Position numbers and translations under genes: made by a program. The notes below the pieces were generated by a model. It was given only the letters and a program-made list of their open reading frames with translations. It did not search any database and was not told the origin of the DNA. Positions 52,781 to 62,645 of a stretch of 64,000 bases of DNA are shown here, piece by piece (position 1 is the first letter of the stretch; every line of letters begins with the position of its first letter). Source of the DNA: Bradyrhizobium sp. 195 (GTDB taxonomy: Bacteria; Pseudomonadota; Alphaproteobacteria; Rhizobiales; Xanthobacteraceae); contig NZ_CP082161.1 in NCBI RefSeq assembly GCF_023101665.1, forward strand, positions 8,250,482-8,314,481. The letters run 5' to 3'.

Positions 52781-55417
52781 ATGACCTCCGAACGCTATAA
52801 CGCCCGCGACGCCGAACCGCGCTGGCAACGCCTCTGGGACGAACAGGCGATCTTCGTCTCCAAGAACGACGATTCGCGGCCGAAATATTATGTGCTCGAG
52901 ATGTTCCCCTACCCGTCCGGGCGCATCCATATCGGCCATGTCCGGAATTATACGCTCGGCGACGTGCTGGCCCGCTTCATGCGCGCCAAGGGGTTCAACG
53001 TTCTGCATCCGATGGGCTGGGACGCCTTCGGCCTGCCGGCCGAGAATGCCGCGATCGAGCGCAAGGTCGCGCCGAAAGCCTGGACCTACGACAACATCGC
53101 CGCGATGAAGAAGCAGCTCCGCTCGATCGGGCTGTCGCTGGACTGGTCACGCGAATTCGCGACCTGCGACCCCAGCTACTACAAGCATCAGCAGAAGATG
53201 TTTCTGGACATGCTCGCCGCCGGCCTCGCCGAGCGCGAGAAGCGCAAGCTCAATTGGGATCCGGTCGACATGACCGTGCTCGCCAACGAGCAGGTGATCG
53301 ACGGCCGCGGCTGGCGCTCCGGTGCGATCGTCGAGCAGCGCGAGATGAGCCAGTGGGTCTTCAAGATCACGAAGTACTCGCAGGAATTGCTGTCGGCACT
53401 GGATGGGCTGGACCGCTGGCCTGACAAGGTGCGGCTGATGCAGCGCAACTGGATCGGCCGCTCGGAAGGCCTGCTGGTCCGCTTCGCGCTCGATCAGGCG
53501 ACGACACCGGCCGGCGAGAGCGAGCTGAAGATCTTCACGACCCGCCCGGACACGCTGTTCGGCGCGAAGTTCATGGCGATCTCGGCGGATCATCCACTGG
53601 CGCAGGCCGCCGCCGCGAAGAACCCGAAACTCGCGGAATTCATCGCGGACATCAAGAAGATCGGCACCGCGCAGTCGATCATCGACACCGCGGAGAAGCA
53701 GGGTTTCGACACCGGCATCCGCGCGGTGCACCCGTTCGACCCGAATTGGAAGCTGCCGGTCTATGTCGCGAATTTCGTGCTGATGGAATACGGCACCGGC
53801 GCGATCTTCGGCTGTCCGGCCCACGACCAGCGCGACCTCGACTTCGTCAACAAGTACAATCTCGGCAACACGCCCGTGGTCTGCCCGGAAGGGCAGGACC
53901 CGAAGACATTCGTGATCACCGACACCGCCTATGACGGTGACGGCCGCATGATCAATTCGCGCTTCCTCGACGGCATGACCATCGAGCAGGCCAAGGACGA
54001 AGTTGCAAAACGCCTGGAAAACGAACTGCGCGGCAACGCGCCGGTCGGCGAGCGGCAGGTGAACTTCCGCCTGCGCGACTGGGGCATCTCGCGCCAGCGC
54101 TATTGGGGCTGCCCGATCCCGGTCATCCATTGTCCGACGTGCGACGTGGTCCCGGTGCCGGACGCCGACCTGCCGGTGGTGCTGCCGGAGGATGTGAGCT
54201 TCGACAGACCGGGCAACGCGCTGGATCATCATCCGACGTGGAAGCACGTCACCTGCCCGAAATGCGGCGGCAAGGCGCAACGCGAAACCGATACCATGGA
54301 CACCTTCGTGGATTCGTCCTGGTATTTTGCGCGCTTCACCGATCCCTGGAACGAGAACGCGCCGACGACTCCCGCTGTGGCCAACCGGATGCTGCCGGTC
54401 GACCAGTATATCGGCGGCGTCGAGCACGCGATCCTGCATCTGCTGTACAGCCGCTTCTTCACCCGTGCGATGAAGGCGACCGGGCACATCGCGCTGGACG
54501 AGCCGTTCGCCGGCATGTTCACGCAGGGCATGGTGGTGCACGAGACCTACCAGAAGGCCGACGGCACCTATGTGCAGCCGGCCGAGGTCAAGGTCGAGGT
54601 CGGCGGCAACGAACGCCGCGCCACACTGCTCACGACTGGCGAAGACATCCAGATCGGCCCGATCGAGAAGATGTCGAAGTCGAAGAAGAACACGGTCGAC
54701 CCCGACGACATCATCGAGACCTACGGCGCCGACGTCGCCCGCTGGTTCATGCTGTCGGACTCCCCGCCCGACCGCGACGTAATCTGGAGCGATGAGCGCG
54801 TCCAGGGCGCCTCGCGCTTCGTGCAGCGGCTGTGGCGGCTGGTGAATGATTCCGTCGAATTCGGCAAAGGTGCGCCGGCGGCCCGACCGGCCAGCTTCGG
54901 CCCCGACGCCACCGCCTTGCGCAAGGCCGCCCATGGTGCGCTGGACAAGGTCACCACCGGGATCGAGCGGCTTCACTTCAACGTCTGCCTCGCCCATATC
55001 CGCGAGTTCGCCAATACCTTCTCGGAAATCTTGCAGCGCCCCGGCCAATCCGCCGCGAACCTGGCGCCCGACTTGGCCTGGGCGATCCGGGAAGCCGGCC
55101 AGATCCTGGTCCAGCTGTTCTCCCCGATGATGCCGCACCTCGCCGAAGAGTGCTGGCAGGTTCTGGGCCAGAGCGGGCTGGTTTCCGAAGCCAATTGGCC
55201 CCAAATCGAACGCGATTTGCTGGTTGAAGACAGCGTGACCCTGGTGGTCCAGGTCAACGGCAAGAAGCGGGGTGAGGTCACAGTTGCAACAGCGGCCCAG
55301 AATCCGGAAATCGAGGCTGCCGTTTTGGCCCTCGATGCGGTAAAGCTGGCCCTGGACGGCAAGCCCGTCCGCAAGGTGATCATCGTCCCCAAGAGGATCG
55401 TAAATGTTGTCGGCTAG
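52781..55417 (+). CDS. leuS: Leucyl-tRNA synthetase
   Basis: An 878-residue class I synthetase. The catalytic HIGH is in [18 protein letters not shown] and the KMSKS loop in [16 protein letters not shown]. Editing-domain pieces ([36 protein letters not shown] with the editing Asp) are intact. The C-terminal part [16 protein letters not shown] is typical. ATG 52781. Its stop overlaps the lptE start by 14 bp. Confidence 0.98.
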   Translation: MTSERYNARDAEPRWQRLWDEQAIFVSKNDDSRPKYYVLEMFPYPSGRIHIGHVRNYTLGDVLARFMRAKGFNVLHPMGWDAFGLPAENAAIERKVAPKAWTYDNIAAMKKQLRSIGLSLDWSREFATCDPSYYKHQQKMFLDMLAAGLAEREKRKLNWDPVDMTVLANEQVIDGRGWRSGAIVEQREMSQWVFKITKYSQELLSALDGLDRWPDKVRLMQRNWIGRSEGLLVRFALDQATTPAGESELKIFTTRPDTLFGAKFMAISADHPLAQAAAAKNPKLAEFIADIKKIGTAQSIIDTAEKQGFDTGIRAVHPFDPNWKLPVYVANFVLMEYGTGAIFGCPAHDQRDLDFVNKYNLGNTPVVCPEGQDPKTFVITDTAYDGDGRMINSRFLDGMTIEQAKDEVAKRLENELRGNAPVGERQVNFRLRDWGISRQRYWGCPIPVIHCPTCDVVPVPDADLPVVLPEDVSFDRPGNALDHHPTWKHVTCPKCGGKAQRETDTMDTFVDSSWYFARFTDPWNENAPTTPAVANRMLPVDQYIGGVEHAILHLLYSRFFTRAMKATGHIALDEPFAGMFTQGMVVHETYQKADGTYVQPAEVKVEVGGNERRATLLTTGEDIQIGPIEKMSKSKKNTVDPDDIIETYGADVARWFMLSDSPPDRDVIWSDERVQGASRFVQRLWRLVNDSVEFGKGAPAARPASFGPDATALRKAAHGALDKVTTGIERLHFNVCLAHIREFANTFSEILQRPGQSAANLAPDLAWAIREAGQILVQLFSPMMPHLAEECWQVLGQSGLVSEANWPQIERDLLVEDSVTLVVQVNGKKRGEVTVATAAQNPEIEAAVLALDAVKLALDGKPVRKVIIVPKRIVNVVG

Positions 55418-55955
55418 GATCCGCATCGCAGCCCGCTTGCTGGCGGTTGCCGCCTTGGCCGCGCTGACGGCCGGCTGCTTCCAGCCGATGTATGCCGAGC
55501 GGAGCGACGGCACCCCCGGCCTGCGCGAGAAGCTGATGGGCATCGAGCTGCCCCCGATCAGCAAGCCCAATGCCTCCCGCGAGGCCCGCGTCGGCGTCGA
55601 GATCCGCAATGCGCTGGCCTTCAAGCTTTACGGCAGCGCGACGGGCATGCCGCCGACCCACCGGCTGGACATCCGCTTCACCACCAGCCGTTCCTCGCTG
55701 ATCGTCAGTGCCACGACGGGACTGCCGACCAGCGAAAATCTCGGTGTCGACGCCCAGTACAATCTGATCGAGGTCGCGACCGGCAGGTCTGTCATGACCG
55801 GCGCGACCTTCTCACGCGTGTCCTACGACATGCCGGGGTCCTATCAACGCTTCTCGCGCACCCGCGCCGTGCGCGATGCCGAGGATCGCGCCGCCAGCGA
55901 GATCGCTGAGAACATCACGACCCGGCTCGCCTCGTTCTTCACCGCCGGCACGTAA
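55404..55955 (+). CDS. lptE: LPS-assembly lipoprotein LptE
   Basis: A 183-residue lipoprotein with lipobox LTAGC (Cys at about residue 25) and the family beginning [11 protein letters not shown], plus [30 protein letters not shown]. It works with LptD at the outer membrane to insert lipopolysaccharide. It starts inside the end of leuS (ATG 55404), so it is translationally coupled; leuS-lptE-holA is a common order. Confidence 0.93.
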   Translation: MLSARIRIAARLLAVAALAALTAGCFQPMYAERSDGTPGLREKLMGIELPPISKPNASREARVGVEIRNALAFKLYGSATGMPPTHRLDIRFTTSRSSLIVSATTGLPTSENLGVDAQYNLIEVATGRSVMTGATFSRVSYDMPGSYQRFSRTRAVRDAEDRAASEIAENITTRLASFFTAGT

Positions 55956-55963
55956 ATCACTCC

Positions 55964-56075
55964 AGTCATTCCGGGGCGCCCGTAGGGCGAACTACGGTGC
56001 GTAATTGCGCACCTGAGAATCTCGATCCATAATCTCCGGATTCCCGGTTCGCGCGCTGCGCGCCCCGGAATGACG
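55964..56075. repeat. Palindromic repeat, family C
   Basis: AGTCATTCCGGGGCGCCCGT on the left and GCGCGCCCCGGAATGACG on the right, with the internal GGTGCGTAATTGCGCACC hairpin. It lies between lptE and holA on the same strand. Confidence 0.85.
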
Positions 56076-56085
56076 ATGGGGCCCG

Positions 56086-57114
56086 ATGGTCGCGCTGCGC
56101 GGAAAAGAGATCGACGCCTTCCTTGCCCGTCCCGATGCGGGCCGTCCGATCATCCTGCTCTACGGCCCCGACGCCGGCCTCGTGCGCGAACGCGCGGATG
56201 CGCTGATCGCCTCTGCCGTCGACGATCCCAACGATCCCTTCTCACTGGTCAAGCTGGATGGCGACGAGCTCTCCGCCGAACCGTCCCGCCTCGTCGACGA
56301 AGCCATGACGGTGCCGCTGTTCGGCGGCCGCCGCGCGATCCGCATCCGGGCCGGCTCGCGCAGCTTTGCCAGCGGCGTCGACACGCTCGCAGAGATGAGC
56401 GTGAAGGATTGCCGCATCGTGATCGAGGCCGGCGAGCTGCGCCCGGAATCGCCGTTGCGCAAAGCCTGCGAGAAGGCCAAGGCCGCCGTCGCGATCGGTT
56501 GCTATCCCGACACCGAGCGCGATCTCGCCAAGCTGATGGAAGACGAGCTCCGTATCGCCAATTTACGCATCGCGCAGGAGGCCCGCGCGGCGCTGATGTC
56601 GTTCCTCGGCGGCGATCGCCAGGCCTCGCGCAACGAGCTGCGCAAGCTCACGCTCTATGCGCATGGCAAAGGCGAGATTACGCTGGACGACGTGATGTCC
56701 GTGGTCGCCGATGCGTCCGAGCTGAAGCTCGATCCGATCGTCGACGGCGCCTTCGCCGGTCGGCCCGACATCGTCGAGACCGAATTCGCCAAGGCCATGA
56801 TCGCCGGCACCTATCCCGGCGTAATCATCTCGGCGGCGCAGCGCCAGGCCGCGTGGCTGCACAAATCGGCGCTGGCGATCGCCGACGGCACGCCGGCCTC
56901 CACGGTGCTCGACAGCGGCTATCCGCGCCTGCACTTTTCTCGAAAGCCCGGGGTCGAAACCGCGCTGCGCAATTTCAGCGTGGCGCGGCTCGCCGCCATC
57001 ATCGAGCAGCTGGCGATCGCGGCACTCGACACCCGCAAGCAATCCACCCTCGCCGCCGCCATCGCCCAACGCACGCTGATGGCGATCGCCGCGAATGCGA
57101 AGCGGCGGGGATAG
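56086..57114 (+). CDS. holA: DNA polymerase III subunit delta
   Basis: A 342-residue clamp-loader subunit. IILLYGPDAGLVRERADALI is the delta N-terminal domain (degenerate P-loop), DGDELSAEPSRLVDEAMTVPLFGGRRAIRI follows, and the helical collar has ALMSFLGGDRQASRNELRKLTLYAHGKGEITLDDVMSVVADASE and HFSRKPGVETALRNFS. The delta subunit opens the sliding clamp ring. ATG 56086. Confidence 0.95.
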   Translation: MVALRGKEIDAFLARPDAGRPIILLYGPDAGLVRERADALIASAVDDPNDPFSLVKLDGDELSAEPSRLVDEAMTVPLFGGRRAIRIRAGSRSFASGVDTLAEMSVKDCRIVIEAGELRPESPLRKACEKAKAAVAIGCYPDTERDLAKLMEDELRIANLRIAQEARAALMSFLGGDRQASRNELRKLTLYAHGKGEITLDDVMSVVADASELKLDPIVDGAFAGRPDIVETEFAKAMIAGTYPGVIISAAQRQAAWLHKSALAIADGTPASTVLDSGYPRLHFSRKPGVETALRNFSVARLAAIIEQLAIAALDTRKQSTLAAAIAQRTLMAIAANAKRRG

Positions 57115-57130
57115 GCCTCCGCTCCCCTCT

Positions 57131-57218
57131 CGTCATTGCGAGCGCAGCGAAGCAATCCAGAAATCCCTCCGCGGAAAGATTCTGGATTGCTTCGTCGCTG
57201 ACGCTCCTCGCAATGACG
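57131..57218. repeat. Palindromic repeat, family A
   Basis: CGTCATTGCGAGCGCAGCGA on the left and ACGCTCCTCGCAATGACG on the right; inner GAAGCAATCCAG / CTGGATTGCTTC. It is followed at once by a family B element, between the convergent holA and parB genes. Confidence 0.85.
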
Positions 57219-57248
57219 ATGTTGGCGCAGATGCGCCCCCACGCTCAC

Positions 57249-57377
57249 TGTCATCCCCGCGAACGCGGGGGATCCATAACCACAGGGAGCGGTTTGGCGA
57301 AGATGCGTAGTCCGGTACTGCGACCCGACTCAATCGATAGATCGCGCGGTATGGGTCCCCGCATTCGCGGGGACGAC
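57249..57377. repeat. Palindromic repeat, family B
   Basis: TGTCATCCCCGCGAACGCGG on the left and CGCATTCGCGGGGACGAC on the right; inner GGATCCATAACCACAGG and a decayed complement GGTATGGGTCC. Confidence 0.8.
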
Positions 57378-57391
57378 ACCGACAGCGAAGC

Positions 57392-58279
57392 CTACAACGC
57401 GCCCTTGGCCAGCCGCTTCATCACCTCGTCGAGTTGATCGAGGTTGCGATAGTTGATCTGGACCGAGCCGCCGGGATCGCGGTGATTGACGGTGACCTTG
57501 AGCCCGAGCGCGTCGCTGACGCGCTTCTCCAGATCGATCGTGTCGGGATCTTTTTCCTTGCCCCCCGAGCTGCGCGCCTTTTGCGGCTTGCGCTCCGGCA
57601 CGCCCTCTTCATGCGCGAGCGCCTCGGCCTGGCGGACATTGAGACCCTCCTCCACGATGCGCTTGGCGGCGGCGAGCGGATCGGGCACGCCGATCAATGC
57701 GCGGGCGTGGCCGGCCGTCAGCTCGCCGGTGGCGATGAAGGCCTGCACCTCGGCCGGCAGCTTCGTCAGCCGCATCATGTTGGCGACGTGGCTGCGGCTC
57801 TTGCCGACGACCTTGGCGATGTCGTCCTGGCTGCGTTTGAACTCGTTGGCGAGCGCGTGATAGCCCTGCGCCTCTTCCATCGGGTTGAGGTCTTCGCGCT
57901 GCACGTTCTCGACGATCGCGAACTCCAGCGCGTCGCTATCGCTGATGTCGACCGGCACGATCGGCACTTCGTGCAGGCCGGCCATTTGCGAGGCGCGCCA
58001 GCGCCGCTCGCCGGCGATGATCTCGAAGCGGTCCTGTGTGCCCTTGACCGGACGCACCACGATCGGCTGGATCACGCCATGCTGCTTGATGGACTCGCTG
58101 AGCTCTTTCAGCTCGGCGTCGGAAAAGGTGCGGCGCGGATTGCGCGGATTGGCCTTGATGAACTCGATCGGCACCTTGCGCTGCGCGCGCGGACGATCGA
58201 CGTGCTGGGCCTCGCCGCCGACATCGCCGATCAGACTTGCAAGACCCCGGCCCAGTCGCGAACGCGCTTCATCGGCCAT
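57392..58279 (-). CDS. parB: Chromosome-partitioning protein ParB
   Basis: A 295-residue ParB. The N-terminal CTPase domain has VPIEFIKANPRNPRRTF and FEIIAGERRWRASQMAGL (the GERRxR motif); the helix-turn-helix is SQDDIAKVVGKSRSHVANMMRLTKLP, and the C-terminal dimer domain is KVTVNHRDPGGSVQINYRNLDQLDEVMKRL. It binds parS and slides as a clamp. ATG 58277-58279 is backed by GGGAG, so the GTG upstream is not used. It follows parA on the same strand with a hairpin repeat between them. Confidence 0.97.
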   Translation of the reverse strand: MADEARSRLGRGLASLIGDVGGEAQHVDRPRAQRKVPIEFIKANPRNPRRTFSDAELKELSESIKQHGVIQPIVVRPVKGTQDRFEIIAGERRWRASQMAGLHEVPIVPVDISDSDALEFAIVENVQREDLNPMEEAQGYHALANEFKRSQDDIAKVVGKSRSHVANMMRLTKLPAEVQAFIATGELTAGHARALIGVPDPLAAAKRIVEEGLNVRQAEALAHEEGVPERKPQKARSSGGKEKDPDTIDLEKRVSDALGLKVTVNHRDPGGSVQINYRNLDQLDEVMKRLAKGAL

Positions 58280-58342
58280 CGCCAGCTCCCTTGGATTCAC
58301 GGTGCAGCACTCCAGAACTGAATTGTCGAAACTCGTAGGTCA

Positions 58343-58425
58343 TAGGGCGGATTAGCGCAGCGTAATCCGCCACAGGTTTGTTCGCGGCGAGACGGCGGGT
58401 TACGCTGCGCTAACCCGCCCTACGG
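58343..58425. repeat. Palindromic repeat, family G (TAGGGCGGATTAGCGC type)
   Basis: TAGGGCGGATTAGCGCAGCG on the left and CTGCGCTAACCCGCCCTACG on the right; inner GTAATCCGCC / GGCGGGTTAC. It lies between parA and parB on the same strand, so it could change the ParA:ParB ratio in the cell. Confidence 0.85.
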
Positions 58426-58433
58426 ATCTCACG

Positions 58434-59336
58434 TCAATGCGTCGTCCGCAGCTCGCGCTCGCGCTGGATCACTTCGGTGGCGAGCCGCAAATACGCTTCG
58501 CTGCCGACGCATTTGAGATCGTAGACCAGCACCGGCTTGCCGTAGGACGGCGCTTCCGAGATGCGCACGTTGCGCGGGATCATGGTCTTGTAGACCTTCT
58601 CACCCATGAACTGCCGGACGTCGGCGACGACCTGGTTCGACAGGTTGTTGCGCGAGTCGAACATGGTCAGCACGATGCCATGGATCGACAGGTTCGGATT
58701 GAGTGTCGAGCGCACCTGCTCCACCGTCTGCAGCAATTGCGACAGACCTTCGAGCGCGAAGAACTCGCACTGCAGCGGCACCAGGATCGCATCGGACGCC
58801 GCCATCGCGTTCACCGTGAGCAGGTTCAGCGAAGGCGGACAGTCGATCAGCACATAAGTGTAATCGGCATCCGGCGAGACGTTGTTGTTGAGCGCGCCGA
58901 TGGCGTCGCGCAGCTTGAAGGCGCGGCCCGGCGTGGTGCCGAGCTCGAGCTCGAGACCGGAGAGGTCCATGGTTGAGGGCGCGATGTGCAGCCGCGGCAC
59001 CGCGGTTGAGACCACGGCCTCACGCAGCGGGGCTTCACCGATCAGCACGTCATAGGTCGAGCAGGAGCGGTTGCGGCGGTCGATGCCGAGGCCGGTCGAG
59101 GCATTGCCCTGGGGATCGAGATCGACGATCAGGACGCGTTCGCCGATCGCCGCGAGCGCCGTGCCCAAGTTGATCGCTGTGGTTGTCTTTCCCACACCGC
59201 CCTTCTGATTCGCGAGCGCGAGGATGCGCGGATGGCCGTGCGGGACCTCGCTGGTCGGCTCCTGGGCCGGTTCTTGGGCAGGGTCTTGGGCAGGGTCTTG
59301 GGTCTGCTCTTGCTGCGGATCGTCAATCACGGTCAT
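58434..59336 (-). CDS. parA: Chromosome-partitioning ATPase ParA (Soj)
   Basis: A 300-residue ParA/MinD-family ATPase: deviant Walker A ANQKGGVGKTTTAINLGTAL, VLIVDLDPQGNASTGLGI, and Walker B YVLIDCPPSLNLLTVNAM. Before the domain is a low-complexity N-terminal tail (about 10-30, QEQTQDPAQDPAQEPAQEPT) encoded by an imperfect 12-bp tandem repeat at 59261-59305. ParA drives segregation with ParB. ATG 59334-59336. Confidence 0.97.
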   Translation of the reverse strand: MTVIDDPQQEQTQDPAQDPAQEPAQEPTSEVPHGHPRILALANQKGGVGKTTTAINLGTALAAIGERVLIVDLDPQGNASTGLGIDRRNRSCSTYDVLIGEAPLREAVVSTAVPRLHIAPSTMDLSGLELELGTTPGRAFKLRDAIGALNNNVSPDADYTYVLIDCPPSLNLLTVNAMAASDAILVPLQCEFFALEGLSQLLQTVEQVRSTLNPNLSIHGIVLTMFDSRNNLSNQVVADVRQFMGEKVYKTMIPRNVRISEAPSYGKPVLVYDLKCVGSEAYLRLATEVIQRERELRTTH

Positions 59337-59365
59337 CGAATTTCCCCACTCAACCCCTGAGCGCC

Positions 59366-60136
59366 TCAGCTGCGCCGTTCGGCGGCATCGAGCTCCACGA
59401 TCCAGCCGTCGCCCGTGCGGCTCCGGTGGAGCTGAGGCTCAATATTCCAATATTTAGCGGCTTCGGTCAATTCAGCCTCTACATCTTGACCCTTGAGAAA
59501 CAGCGCCTTTGCGCCGTGGCGCATCAGCGGCTCCGCAAAGCCGATGAGTTGATGTAGCGGAGCCAGCGCACGCGCGGTGACGCAATCGACGGGGCCGGTG
59601 ATTCTATCCACATTATCCCCGATTTCAGCGAGATGTACGACTCCCGGAGATGTGGTGACGCGAATCGCCTCGCGCAGGAACGCCGCCTTCTTGGCGATCC
59701 GCTCGACGAGATGGACGCTCGCACCCGGCGTCCCGGCCATGGCGCAGGCCAGCACGACACCGGGGAAACCGCCGCCGCTGCCAAGGTCGGCCCAACGTTT
59801 TGCAGCGGGCGCGAGAGCGACGAGCTGGAGCGAGTCGGCGATGTGCCGGGTCCAGAGCTGCGGCAGGGTCGAGGGCGCGACCAGATTGGTCTTGGCCTGC
59901 CACTCCCGGAGCAGCGCGATGTAGCGGTCAAGCCGGGCCTCCGTTTCATGTGAAACGGGCGCAAGCCTCAAGGCCTCGCGCTTGTCTGCGGTGATGATTG
60001 AGTCAAACGCCTGATCGTTGGCACTGGCCTTGTCGATCTTCGGTTTGGCTGGCGCCGGTTCAGATCGACCTGCGCCCTCACCCGCTCCGGGTCGCCGCGT
60101 TAGCGGCCTGTCGCCGCCTGGTCCGCGCTGTTTCAC
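59366..60136 (-). CDS. rsmG: 16S rRNA (guanine-N7)-methyltransferase RsmG (GidB)
   Basis: Up to 256 residues. LDRYIALLREWQAKTNLVAPSTLPQLWTRHIADSLQL and ADLGSGGGFPGVVLACAM (SAM loop) identify GidB/RsmG, which makes m7G527 of 16S rRNA. The only upstream start in frame is a GTG at 60134-60136, which lies inside a parS site and 9 nt after the mnmG stop; the resulting about 60-residue N-terminal extension is poorly conserved. An internal TTG near 59974 could be the real start. Confidence 0.92.
   Translation of the reverse strand: MKQRGPGGDRPLTRRPGAGEGAGRSEPAPAKPKIDKASANDQAFDSIITADKREALRLAPVSHETEARLDRYIALLREWQAKTNLVAPSTLPQLWTRHIADSLQLVALAPAAKRWADLGSGGGFPGVVLACAMAGTPGASVHLVERIAKKAAFLREAIRVTTSPGVVHLAEIGDNVDRITGPVDCVTARALAPLHQLIGFAEPLMRHGAKALFLKGQDVEAELTEAAKYWNIEPQLHRSRTGDGWIVELDAAERRS
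59942..59957. promoter_or_regulatory. Degenerate parS-like sequence in rsmG
   Basis: CGTTTCATGTGAAACG matches parS (TGTTNCACGTGAAACA) except for a central C-to-T and the two outer bases. It is a weak candidate, but it sits close to the real cluster. Confidence 0.35.
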
Positions 60137-60144
60137 GTGAAACG
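60129..60144. promoter_or_regulatory. parS: parS site 1
   Basis: TGTTTCACGTGAAACG, 15 of 16 to the parS consensus TGTTNCACGTGAAACA. It covers the 9-bp gap between mnmG and rsmG and the rsmG start. Confidence 0.88.
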
Positions 60145-60145
60145 C

Positions 60146-62026
60146 CTATGCGATTGCTTTGGAGATCTTCCGTGCCTCGCGCCGGAGATAGGCGGCGAGG
60201 ATGCCGAGCGCAGCCGGCGTCATGCCGTCGATCCGGCCGGCCTGGCCGACCGTGAACGGCCGCGCGTTCTCCAACTTGGCTCGCACCTCATTGGAGAGAC
60301 CGGGGACGAGGCTGTAGTCGACCTCTGACAGCACCATCCCCTCGTCGCGCCGGAACGCTTCGACGTCCGCGCTCTGACGCTCGAGATAGACATCGTACTT
60401 GGCGTCGATCTCGAGATGGGTCGCAATGACGGCATCAATCGCGGACAGATCCGGCCAGATCGCACGAACCTGGCTCCAGCCGATCTCCGGATAGGCCATC
60501 AGCTCGAAGGCCGACCGGCGCTGGCCGTCCCGGTTCAGGGACAGGCCGTGCTTGATCGCCTCATTCGGGGTGATCGCGAGCGACTTCGACAGCGTTCTGG
60601 CCGCATTCAGCGCGTCCATCTTGGCGCGATGATGCTGGGTCCGGGCATTGCCGACGCAACCGAGCGCGATCCCCTTCTCGGTCAGACGCTGATCCGCATT
60701 GTCGGCCCGCAGCGTCAGCCGATATTCGGCCCGCGACGTAAACATCCGATAGGGCTCGCTGATCCCGCGGGTGACGAGATCGTCGATCATCACGCCGAGA
60801 TAGCCGTCGGCACGATCGAACACTGTCAGCGCGGCGCCGCTGGCGGAGAGCGCGGCGTTCAGGCCGGCCACGATGCCCTGCCCGGCAGCCTCTTCGTATC
60901 CCGTGGTGCCGTTGATCTGCCCGGCCAGGAACAGACCGCGCAGGCGCTTGGTCTGCAGGGTCGGATCAAGCTCCCGGGGATCGATGTGGTCGTATTCGAT
61001 GGCATAGCCCGGGCGGACCATCTTGACCCGCTCCAGGCCAGGAATGCTGGCGAGGATCGCGAGCTGGACCTCCTCGGGCAGAGAGGTCGAGATGCCGTTG
61101 GGATAGACCGTGCTGTCGTCGAGTCCTTCCGGCTCCAGGAAGATCTGGTGACCATCGCGATCACCGAAGCGGACGATCTTGTCCTCGATCGACGGGCAAT
61201 AGCGCGGTCCGGAGCTCTTGATCTGGCCAGAATACATCGGAGAGCGATGAACGTTGGCCCGGATCACCTCGTGAGTGGCGGCCGTGGTCCGGGTGATGCC
61301 ACACTGGATCTGCGGGGTCGTGATCCGCTCGGTCATCACCGAGAACGGCTCCGGCGGCTCGTCTCCGGGCTGCATCTCGACTGCGGACCAGTCGATTGTG
61401 GTGCCGTCCAAGCGTGGCGGGGTGCCGGTCTTGAGCCGCCCAAGGGTGAAGCCGGCACGCTCAAAGGAGCCGGAAAGACCAAGCGCTGGCGCCTCACCGA
61501 CACGGCCGGCGGGCCAATTCTTCTCGCCGAGATGAATGAGGCCACGGAGGAAGGTGCCGGTGGTGACAACCACGGCCCCTGCCCGAAGCTCCCGGCCGCC
61601 CGCCAGGCGAAGACCCGTCACCCGGCCCTCGACTACGATCAGCTCGTCGGCCTCGCCTTCGATAACGGAAAGACCCTCGGTCTCCCGGATCGCTGCCTGC
61701 ATCGCGGCGGCGTAGAGCTTGCGGTCCGCCTGGGCTCGAGGACCACGGACCGCGGGACCTTTGCGCCGATTGAGCACACGAAACTGGATGCCGCCGGCAT
61801 CGCCCACGCGTCCCATCAGACCATCGAGCGCATCGACCTCGCGAACCAGATGCCCCTTGCCGAGACCGCCGATAGCAGGATTGCAGGACATCGCGCCGAC
61901 GGTGGAGAAACGGTGCGTCACCAGAGCGGTGGTCGCACCCATCCGGGCAGACGCGGCCGCGGCTTCACAGCCGGCGTGGCCGCCGCCAATCACGATGACG
62001 TCGAAGCTCTCTCGCTCTGTTCGCAT
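60146..62026 (-). CDS. mnmG: tRNA uridine-5-carboxymethylaminomethyl enzyme MnmG (GidA)
   Basis: A 626-residue flavoprotein of normal length. [22 protein letters not shown] is the FAD-binding motif; [24 protein letters not shown] and [52 protein letters not shown] are all conserved. With MnmE it modifies the wobble U of several tRNAs. ATG 62024-62026. mnmE is upstream on the same strand beyond a 619-bp gap full of parS sites. Confidence 0.98.
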   Translation of the reverse strand: MRTERESFDVIVIGGGHAGCEAAAASARMGATTALVTHRFSTVGAMSCNPAIGGLGKGHLVREVDALDGLMGRVGDAGGIQFRVLNRRKGPAVRGPRAQADRKLYAAAMQAAIRETEGLSVIEGEADELIVVEGRVTGLRLAGGRELRAGAVVVTTGTFLRGLIHLGEKNWPAGRVGEAPALGLSGSFERAGFTLGRLKTGTPPRLDGTTIDWSAVEMQPGDEPPEPFSVMTERITTPQIQCGITRTTAATHEVIRANVHRSPMYSGQIKSSGPRYCPSIEDKIVRFGDRDGHQIFLEPEGLDDSTVYPNGISTSLPEEVQLAILASIPGLERVKMVRPGYAIEYDHIDPRELDPTLQTKRLRGLFLAGQINGTTGYEEAAGQGIVAGLNAALSASGAALTVFDRADGYLGVMIDDLVTRGISEPYRMFTSRAEYRLTLRADNADQRLTEKGIALGCVGNARTQHHRAKMDALNAARTLSKSLAITPNEAIKHGLSLNRDGQRRSAFELMAYPEIGWSQVRAIWPDLSAIDAVIATHLEIDAKYDVYLERQSADVEAFRRDEGMVLSEVDYSLVPGLSNEVRAKLENARPFTVGQAGRIDGMTPAALGILAAYLRREARKISKAIA

Positions 62027-62082
62027 GAGCGGACTTCTAGCCCAGAGGCAGGAAAGCCGGAAGTGGAAACTGGGGAGGCGGG

Positions 62083-62098
62083 TGTTTCACGTGAAACG
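62083..62098. promoter_or_regulatory. parS: parS site 2
   Basis: TGTTTCACGTGAAACG, 15 of 16 to consensus, just upstream of mnmG. Confidence 0.88.
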
Positions 62099-62131
62099 GG
62101 GTTGGCTCGGGAAGCCTCCGAATGTGATTTT

Positions 62132-62158
62132 GCGAAAACAACCCCATGCACAGTAGAA
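62132..62158. repeat. 27-bp sequence shared with 17880-17906
   Basis: GCGAAAACAACCCCATGCAC then AGTAGAA, identical to the other copy over 27 bp, in the same orientation. It lies between parS sites 2 and 3. Confidence 0.8.
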
Positions 62159-62177
62159 AGGTCATTGAAGGAATTGC

Positions 62178-62193
62178 TGTTTCACGTGAAACG
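62178..62193. promoter_or_regulatory. parS: parS site 3
   Basis: TGTTTCACGTGAAACG, 15 of 16 to consensus. Confidence 0.88.
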
Positions 62194-62287
62194 AGATGCG
62201 GCATGTCGGCTGAAGTGACCCCGCTGAAGAGATTGCCAGATTGACCCCCCTTCAGGCCCACACCCCGCCAAGAAGGACGGTCTCGCC

Positions 62288-62378
62288 CCGTCATTGCGGG
62301 CGTAGCGAAGCAATCCAGGGACTCTCCCCGTGGAGGCAGCCTGGATTGCTTCGTCGCAGGGGCTCCTCGAAATGACGG
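62288..62378. repeat. Palindromic repeat, family A
   Basis: CCGTCATTGCGGGCGTAGCG on the left and GGCTCCTCGAAATGACGG on the right; inner GAAGCAATCCAG / CTGGATTGCTTC. It has two or three decayed positions and sits inside the parS cluster. Confidence 0.8.
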
Positions 62379-62438
62379 GATTGCTGCGCTCGAGCGGACT
62401 CGTTTCATGGACTCGAGCCGAGGCCATGAGGATGCGCC

Positions 62439-62454
62439 TGTTTCACGTGAAACA
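62439..62454. promoter_or_regulatory. parS: parS site 4
   Basis: TGTTTCACGTGAAACA, a perfect match to consensus. Confidence 0.93.
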
Positions 62455-62556
62455 AGTAGACGGCTCTCATGAGCCAAGTTGTTGGTCCGCCAAGAAGCGT
62501 CCCGGTTACCCACCCATCTCTACCTGGGTCACAAGGGTCAGTTCCGGGGCCGAAGC

Positions 62557-62572
62557 TGTTCCACGTGAAACA
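62557..62572. promoter_or_regulatory. parS: parS site 5
   Basis: TGTTCCACGTGAAACA, a perfect match, with C at the variable position. Confidence 0.92.
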
Positions 62573-62587
62573 AGTCGGTTCCAACCT

Positions 62588-62603
62588 CGTTTCACGTGAA
62601 ACA
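62588..62603. promoter_or_regulatory. parS: parS site 6
   Basis: CGTTTCACGTGAAACA, 15 of 16 to consensus; its start is 31 bp from the start of site 5. Confidence 0.88.
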
Positions 62604-62645
62604 CAAGCAATGGAACAAGGTCTAATTCTACAATGAAGAACTAGC

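Larger units (their letters stand above)
62027..62645. other. Intergenic centromere region
   Basis: 619 bp between mnmE and mnmG without a gene. It holds parS sites 2-6, the second copy of the 27-bp shared sequence and a family A hairpin, listed separately. Confidence 0.85.

Noticed and set aside
53147-55624. An 825-codon open frame antisense to leuS
   Set aside because: It has no recognisable domain; leuS is complete on the other strand.
60416-62218. A 600-codon open frame antisense to mnmG
   Set aside because: A shadow of mnmG that also runs through parS sites.
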